A DNA stretch of 36,386 nucleotides, taken from assembly GCA_002362575.1 (NCBI GenBank), contig DEUM01000051.1, positions 1-36,386 of the forward strand. Direction: 5' to 3'. Each line of letters opens with the position of its first letter. The stretch's first letter is position 1. Positions 32,279 through 36,386 of this stretch are shown here, piece by piece. The translations under genes were made by a program, and so were the position numbers. Below the pieces are notes generated by a model, which was not told the origin of the DNA, searched no databases, and worked only from the letters and a program-made list of their open reading frames with translations. The stretch comes from Lachnoclostridium sp. UBA3262. Its GTDB lineage: Bacteria > Bacillota > Clostridia > Lachnospirales > Lachnospiraceae.

Positions 32279-33523
32279 CTACTTTCCAGCATAATGATAT
32301 CTTTTTCGGTTTTTAACCAACAATCCGCCTGTCACAAAAAGAGCCAGCACTTCCGATACGACAATGGCAAGCCAGATTCCGTTCAATCCCCAAATCATCG
32401 GCAGAAATATAATGGCAATTACCTGAAACAACAGCGTCCTCAAAAAGGAAATGAGTGCCGACACTCCCCCATTGTTTAGAGCCGTAAAAAAGCCGGAGCC
32501 AAATATATTAAAGCCAATAAAAAGAAAGGCAATCGAGTATAGGCGGAAACCATTCGCTGTCATATCTAAAAGCTCTGCGTCATATCCGACAAATATTTTT
32601 GCCAGCAATGTTGCGGTAAGCTCCGCCAGCACCGTCATGCACACTTGAGCCGCCATAATAATCAGCAGACTCTTTTTCAGCAGATTTTTCAGTTCATCAT
32701 GATTTCCTGCCCCATAGTGAAAGCCGACAATAGGTGCACTTCCAATCGAATACCCAATAAAAACTGAAATAAATATAAAGTTGACATACATAATAACTCC
32801 ATACGCTGCCACACCGTCTTCCTGAGCAAACTTCATCAACTGAAAATTATACAGCATATTGACAAGTGACAACGACAGATTCGTCATCATCTCCGATGAA
32901 CCATTCGTACAGCTCTTTAAAAGCTGTTTCCCATAAAACTTTGGCTTTACCAGCCACACCCCAATGAAATACTGCAACAAAGAGAAAGTCCAGCACCATA
33001 TTGGTCACACCAGCCCCAACTGTTACCACAAGTCCATTCTGCGGCTTTTCCGCTACCGGGAAAAAACTCTGGAAACTATTTTGCAGCATAAATGCCGCAT
33101 TGCCAAGTAAGAGAATCCTTCCATAGAGAACCGCATCTGCCAACATAGCCTCACTTGCCCCCAGACGTATTGCCACCTGCCGGATTGTGAACATTCCGAT
33201 CAGCGTAAGTACCACTCCTATAATAATATTCACATATACAATCATGGAGAAATATTAATTGCCCGCTTCTCCTTTCCTTCTCCCATTGTTTTCGCCACAA
33301 TGGCGCTTCCGCCTGTTCCTAACATAAAGCCGATTGCTCCGAGAGCCATAATAAAAGGCATAATCAGGTTTACGGCAGCAAATGGGGTACTGCCCACATA
33401 ATTGGACACGAAAATGCCGTCTACTACCCCATAAATCGAAGTAAACACCATCATGACAACCGATGGTAGCACAAAACGAAGTAATCTTTTATAAGTAAAA
33501 TGTTCTGACAACTGAATTTTCAT
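32279..33523 (-). pseudogene. MATE efflux transporter, broken by two lesions
   Basis: Three successive frames together make one MATE-family multidrug/cation antiporter. The first (from ATG 33523 with AGGAGGACAG before it) ends at KRA; the second begins YFSMIVYVNIIIG; the third resumes at LVKPKFYGKQLLKSC and runs to 32279. Between the first and second, near 33247-33262, one base is missing (the frame would read KRA-N-Q-YFSM). Between the second and third, near 32945-32960, the join GVAG/LVKP skips about 30 residues usual in the family and also shifts frame, so an out-of-frame deletion is likely. The joined length is near 415 residues against roughly 445-450 for an intact member. The gene is almost certainly inactive, unless the first lesion is a sequencing error. 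Confidence 0.88.
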
Positions 33524-33533
33524 TTCTGTCCTC

Positions 33534-34016
33534 CTAAAGCTGTTTTCCTGCCGATCTCCCAGCACAAATATTTTCCTTCTCACTAATATTTATATTTTCT
33601 CTCAACAACGAGAGATACTTTTTAGAAAGCTGGATTAACTCCTCACCTTCTTCTTCTGTCATAGTTTCAAATATAAGGTTTTCCGCCTGCATAATCGGAA
33701 TAATCTTCTCCTTAATAAGCTTCTCCCCTGCTTTTGTCAGATAAATATGCTTATCCCTCCCCCTGCCTTGCTCAAGTGTCAGGTAGCCTTCTTCTTCCAA
33801 CTTCCTTATAGACGAATGAACTGTCTGCTTACTTGTATAAGCAACATTGCAAATATCCTTTTGCAGACAGCCGTCTCCCAGCTCACAGAGAGTATAAAGA
33901 ATCGTAAACGCACTGTCTGAAATCCCTCTATCTAATGCAATCATGTGATACAGCTCCTCCGTTTCCCGATGAATACGGTTGTACTCCGCTAATTTTCTTC
34001 CCTGTACCGGTTCCAT
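33534..34016 (-). CDS. MarR-family transcriptional regulator
   Basis: A 160-residue winged-helix regulator with GISDSAFTILYTLCELGDG, the recognition region CLQKDICNVAYTSKQTVHSSIRKLEEEGYL, the wing QGRGRDKHIYLT and a dimerising C-terminus. MarR proteins repress efflux genes and lose DNA binding when they bind aromatic drugs. It lies 10 bp before the MATE gene on the same strand. Its promoter and a near-perfect operator are upstream (34064-34118). It is intact although its presumed target is broken. Confidence 0.92.
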   Translation of the reverse strand: MEPVQGRKLAEYNRIHRETEELYHMIALDRGISDSAFTILYTLCELGDGCLQKDICNVAYTSKQTVHSSIRKLEEEGYLTLEQGRGRDKHIYLTKAGEKLIKEKIIPIMQAENLIFETMTEEEGEELIQLSKKYLSLLRENINISEKENICAGRSAGKQL

Positions 34017-34063
34017 ACACCTCGCCTCCTGTTCACAACTTGTTCGAAACAGATTTATATTAG

Positions 34064-34083
34064 CAAGTCTGATTTCAGACTTG
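34064..34083. promoter_or_regulatory. MarR operator: 9-bp inverted repeat
   Basis: CAAGTCTGA-TT-TCAGACTTG is a perfect inverted repeat just downstream of the -10 of the MarR promoter. A second 12-base copy of one side, GATTTCAGACTT, recurs at 34100-34111 within the -35/-10 spacer (first copy 34071-34082), so two repressor contacts 29 bp apart are plausible. Confidence 0.8.
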
Positions 34084-34089
34084 TCAGCT

Positions 34090-34118
34090 ATTATAGTACG
34101 ATTTCAGACTTATGTCAA
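34090..34118 (-). promoter_or_regulatory. Consensus promoter of marR-MATE-GNAT unit
   Basis: TTGACA (34118-34113), 17 bp and TATAAT (34095-34090) on the minus strand: perfect in both hexamers and the spacing. Such a strong promoter needs a repressor, which the flanking operator supplies. Confidence 0.85.
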
Positions 34119-34135
34119 GCTTTCTATAACATAGA

Positions 34136-34165
34136 AGAAGCTCTCCTGTAGTAAAGAGAGCTTCT
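34136..34165 (-). terminator. Hairpin terminator after xylanase gene
   Basis: A 10-bp stem AGAAGCTCTC/GAGAGCTTCT (34156-34165 with 34136-34145) with a 10-base loop lies about 30 bp after the xylanase stop. The T-run on the minus strand is poor, so it is a weak or structured terminator. It lies next to the MarR promoter. Confidence 0.55.
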
Positions 34166-34194
34166 AAATATTTTAATCACTTATCTGTTCTTAA

Positions 34195-36366
34195 TTATCC
34201 TTTAATTGCTTCCATAAAGCTATAATACGATGGCTTTGCATCGTTGAGTCCGGTATCAAACAGCAATGGATGCGAATTTCCTCCCTGCTGCGCACCTCCA
34301 CGCCATGACACAGTATCATACAGCCCCCACAAGGTCAGTCCGGTAATTTTCTTACCTGAGGAATTCTGAACTGCTATCAGTTTTTTCATCAATTCGCCAA
34401 TATACTCTGCCTGCTGTTCATTCGTCTGTCCCTCATCCTTATAGCTTCCATCGTTATTGTTTATCGTCACATCCAGCTCCGTAATCTGAACCTCAAAGCC
34501 TGCGTCTATAAACTTTTTGACTGTGCCGGTAAACAAATCTGCTGACGGATAATCAACATCCAAATGGCTCTGCATACCGATTCCCTGACATATCTTAGCC
34601 GGTTCGTCCTTATTGATATAATTGATTAACTCAACCACACTGTCTGGGTGATTTCCTACATATGTGTTAAAATCGTTATACATAAGAGAAACCGAACCTA
34701 TCAGGTCAAATTTCTTTAGCATGTCGTAAGCAATTTCAAATGCTTTTTTCAGATATGGCGGATTGTTCTCCAAGTCACCGGAACGATTTCCGTACACAGC
34801 AGACCAGTTCGCATCCGCATTGTTATTCAGATACTCATTCGCCACATCCCATACATATACAACATCCTTGTATGCACCGTTGTCTAATGTATATACATGA
34901 TTCATCACACTGCGGATATACATTTCCATCCGTGCGTTCATCACTTCTGTTGTGACATACTCTCCACTATTATCATAGCCTTCCTTAAAGAACCACTCCG
35001 GCGTCTGACTGTGCCATACCAGTGTGCGGGCACGCATTTTCAGTCCATTCGCTTTTGCAATCTTTAACGACTCATCAACTGAGCTAAAGTTCAGTTTTGG
35101 AATCGTCGTCTCCTTATAGCTTTCCGGTATCACATAGTTTCCGGTCTGGCTCTTTGCCTCTGTCGTCTGAATAATCTGTTTATTCCAGTTGCCTAGCACG
35201 CTATCCGGCTTCATTTCATTCTCAAGTGTAAAACTGTTATAATGTTTCTTCACATAAGCCAACGTCTTGGCATCCTTCATCTGGTTCAGATTCAGACAGG
35301 TTCCAACCATTCCAAATGTAGTGCCATATGCATCTTTAATGCTATCGACTTCCACAATCGTACTTGCCTTCGTCTGAGTCAGGACAATCTCGTCAATGTA
35401 GAAAGAAACCGTCTTTGTCGCATCCTCGTTTTCCGGCGTTTCAAAATAAATATAAAACTGTGTAAAAGATTCCGGAACAGTGAAGGTTTTCGTAATTTTG
35501 GTCCATTCCGTCGACGCCGTTACGGAAGCAATCTCTTTATAGGAGTTTTCCGCATTCTGGTAAGTACATTTGATAGTCCCTGTGCCGGAAGCCAGTTTAA
35601 CATAGGCTTCAATTTGATAGGTCGCACCCGCAACCATCTCGGCACCAGCCTCGTAGCCCGCTCCGTGCCAGTTTGCTGTCCTTCCTGTCACATAAAGGCA
35701 GTTGCCCTCTTTTCCTCCGGGAGCCGATGTAACTTTTACGTCTCCACGGCTTGTAAACCCATCCGTGCCGTTACTGAACGATGCCGTCTTCGTTACAACC
35801 GGTGTAAACGGAGTCGGAGCCGGAGTTACCGGCTTTTGGGTTGCCGGCTTCTGAGTTGCCATCTGTGTTGGCTTTGCAGAAACACCCGGCGATGGAGAAA
35901 CAGTTACCGGTGGCTTCTTTGTCGTACTCGGTGTCGTACTCGGTGTCGTACTCGGTGTCGGACTCGCAGTTGATGATGTTCCTGGTGTCTGTAACGGTTT
36001 ATCCGAACCCGAAGGATTGCCTGACTCCCCCGGTTTAGTGGAAGTCTGCGGATTCCCCGTATCATCCGGTTTTTTTGAATTATCCGGCTTTGCAGAGCCC
36101 GGTATTATCGGTTTCTTTGTCGGAACAACCGGCTTCTGCGTCTTTTTAATCACTTTCTTTTTCTTTACCTTGACTTTGCAGACAAGCTTCTTTCCGGCAA
36201 CCTTCGCCGTAATTTTCGCTGTTCCTTTTTTCTTTGCTTTTACCGTTCCTTTCTTAGATACGGTAGCAATCTTTTTCTTACTGCTTTTCCATTTTACTTT
36301 CTTCTTCGTTCCCTTTACTTTCAGACGAACCTTCTGTCCTACATACAAGGTAACTTTTTTCTTAAG
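34195..36366 (-). CDS. Modular GH10 xylanase with CBM22, 5' end missing
   Basis: A secreted endo-1,4-beta-xylanase fragment of about 720 residues. Order from the N-terminal side: a lysine-rich Ig-like (BIG2-type) domain (VTLYVGQKVRLKVKGTKKK..., KKIATVSKKGTVKAKKKGTAKI), a long Pro/Thr/Ser linker with PSTT repeats, a CBM22 module (DGFTSRGDVKVTSAP, LYVTGRTANWHGAGYE) and a GH10 catalytic domain. Catalytic glutamates are the acid/base in YVWDVANEYLN and the nucleophile in VQITELDVTI. The usual WHSQTPEWFF and GMQSHLDVDYPS are present. The N-terminal signal peptide is not seen: an in-frame TAA sits at 36367-36369, near the window edge. An extra base in the adjacent A6 run would open the frame on to VELVVANLRKKVTLYVG. 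The enzyme should degrade plant xylan outside the cell. Confidence 0.9.
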   Translation of the reverse strand, partial: LKKKVTLYVGQKVRLKVKGTKKKVKWKSSKKKIATVSKKGTVKAKKKGTAKITAKVAGKKLVCKVKVKKKKVIKKTQKPVVPTKKPIIPGSAKPDNSKKPDDTGNPQTSTKPGESGNPSGSDKPLQTPGTSSTASPTPSTTPSTTPSTTKKPPVTVSPSPGVSAKPTQMATQKPATQKPVTPAPTPFTPVVTKTASFSNGTDGFTSRGDVKVTSAPGGKEGNCLYVTGRTANWHGAGYEAGAEMVAGATYQIEAYVKLASGTGTIKCTYQNAENSYKEIASVTASTEWTKITKTFTVPESFTQFYIYFETPENEDATKTVSFYIDEIVLTQTKASTIVEVDSIKDAYGTTFGMVGTCLNLNQMKDAKTLAYVKKHYNSFTLENEMKPDSVLGNWNKQIIQTTEAKSQTGNYVIPESYKETTIPKLNFSSVDESLKIAKANGLKMRARTLVWHSQTPEWFFKEGYDNSGEYVTTEVMNARMEMYIRSVMNHVYTLDNGAYKDVVYVWDVANEYLNNNADANWSAVYGNRSGDLENNPPYLKKAFEIAYDMLKKFDLIGSVSLMYNDFNTYVGNHPDSVVELINYINKDEPAKICQGIGMQSHLDVDYPSADLFTGTVKKFIDAGFEVQITELDVTINNNDGSYKDEGQTNEQQAEYIGELMKKLIAVQNSSGKKITGLTLWGLYDTVSWRGGAQQGGNSHPLLFDTGLNDAKPSYYSFMEAIKG
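35921..35968 (-). repeat. 12-bp tandem repeats in xylanase linker
   Basis: GTCGTACTCGGT (plus-strand spelling) is repeated at 35921-35932, 35933-35944 and 35945-35956, with a fourth, diverged copy at 35957-35968. Each unit encodes four linker residues (PSTT), so copy number can change without breaking the frame. Confidence 0.85.
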
Positions 36367-36386
36367 TTAGCAACCACCAGTTCAAC

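Noticed and set aside
35921..35968. CRISPR array
   Set aside because: The repeats are 12 bp, contiguous, without spacers, and lie inside a coding linker.
35242..35973. 243-codon plus-strand frame inside the xylanase gene
   Set aside because: It is Arg/Cys-rich shadow translation of the Pro/Thr linker and CBM22 module; no family features.

Overview
The window looks like chromosome from an anaerobic, gut-type member of the Clostridia, most likely Lachnospiraceae. This rests on several signs: AT-rich intergenic DNA with strong Gram-positive ribosome-binding sites; a DegV protein; rubrerythrin; a bile-salt-hydrolase-like enzyme; a CBM22-GH10 xylanase with lysine-rich Ig-like repeats; a split purine-end pathway (PurO plus stand-alone AICAR transformylase) behind a ZTP riboswitch; and BlaI/BlaR-type regulation. 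I cannot name the genus from sequence alone. There are no rRNA or tRNA genes, no CRISPR array and no intact insertion sequence.

Layout. Positions 1-2,800 are a decayed accessory patch: a KilA-N protein, a remnant of a PLD-type helicase, a nuclease with only the C-terminal half of a YhcG/DUF1016 protein, other gene scraps and an antitoxin-like small protein. Positions 2,850-8,002 (+) are a signalling operon: membrane hybrid histidine kinase, DegV fatty-acid-binding protein, and a receiver-GGDEF protein with a second, degenerate GGDEF-like domain. It converges on a chemoreceptor gene (8,005-9,672, -). Positions 9,817-14,414 (-) read as one tightly packed six-gene set: MNT nucleotidyltransferase, HEPN protein, choloylglycine hydrolase, OmpR-type response regulator, short histidine kinase, CapA-like protein. 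Positions 14,530-17,126 hold a BlaI-BlaR pair with a terminator and a promoter overlaid by four regularly spaced operator half-sites. Positions 17,274-20,761 (+) are a sulfate ABC importer with the two permeases fused in one protein. Positions 20,782-23,793 (-) are a second two-component system followed by an NlpC/P60 protein whose catalytic cysteine is serine. Positions 23,855-26,043 are the ZTP riboswitch, purO and the AICAR transformylase gene. Then come rubrerythrin, a PLC-like hydrolase candidate and a MerR regulator carrying a methyltransferase remnant.

Positions 28,366-31,667 (-) are a compact four-gene operon: XRE-methyltransferase fusion, TIM-barrel epimerase-like protein, methyltransferase, WapI-like protein. 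Positions 31,833-34,118 hold a MarR gene with a consensus promoter and clear operator, a MATE efflux gene broken by a frameshift and a deletion, and a GNAT gene. The right end is a modular GH10 xylanase whose N-terminus is cut off by a frame break close to the window edge.

The best leads for something new are the helix-turn-helix/methyltransferase operon, the BlaR protein with an extracellular beta-propeller-like tail in place of a penicillin sensor, the serine-substituted NlpC/P60 protein, and the MNT/HEPN genes fused by position to a bile-salt-hydrolase/two-component operon. The riboswitch and operator calls are based on motif recognition and base counting, not on software.
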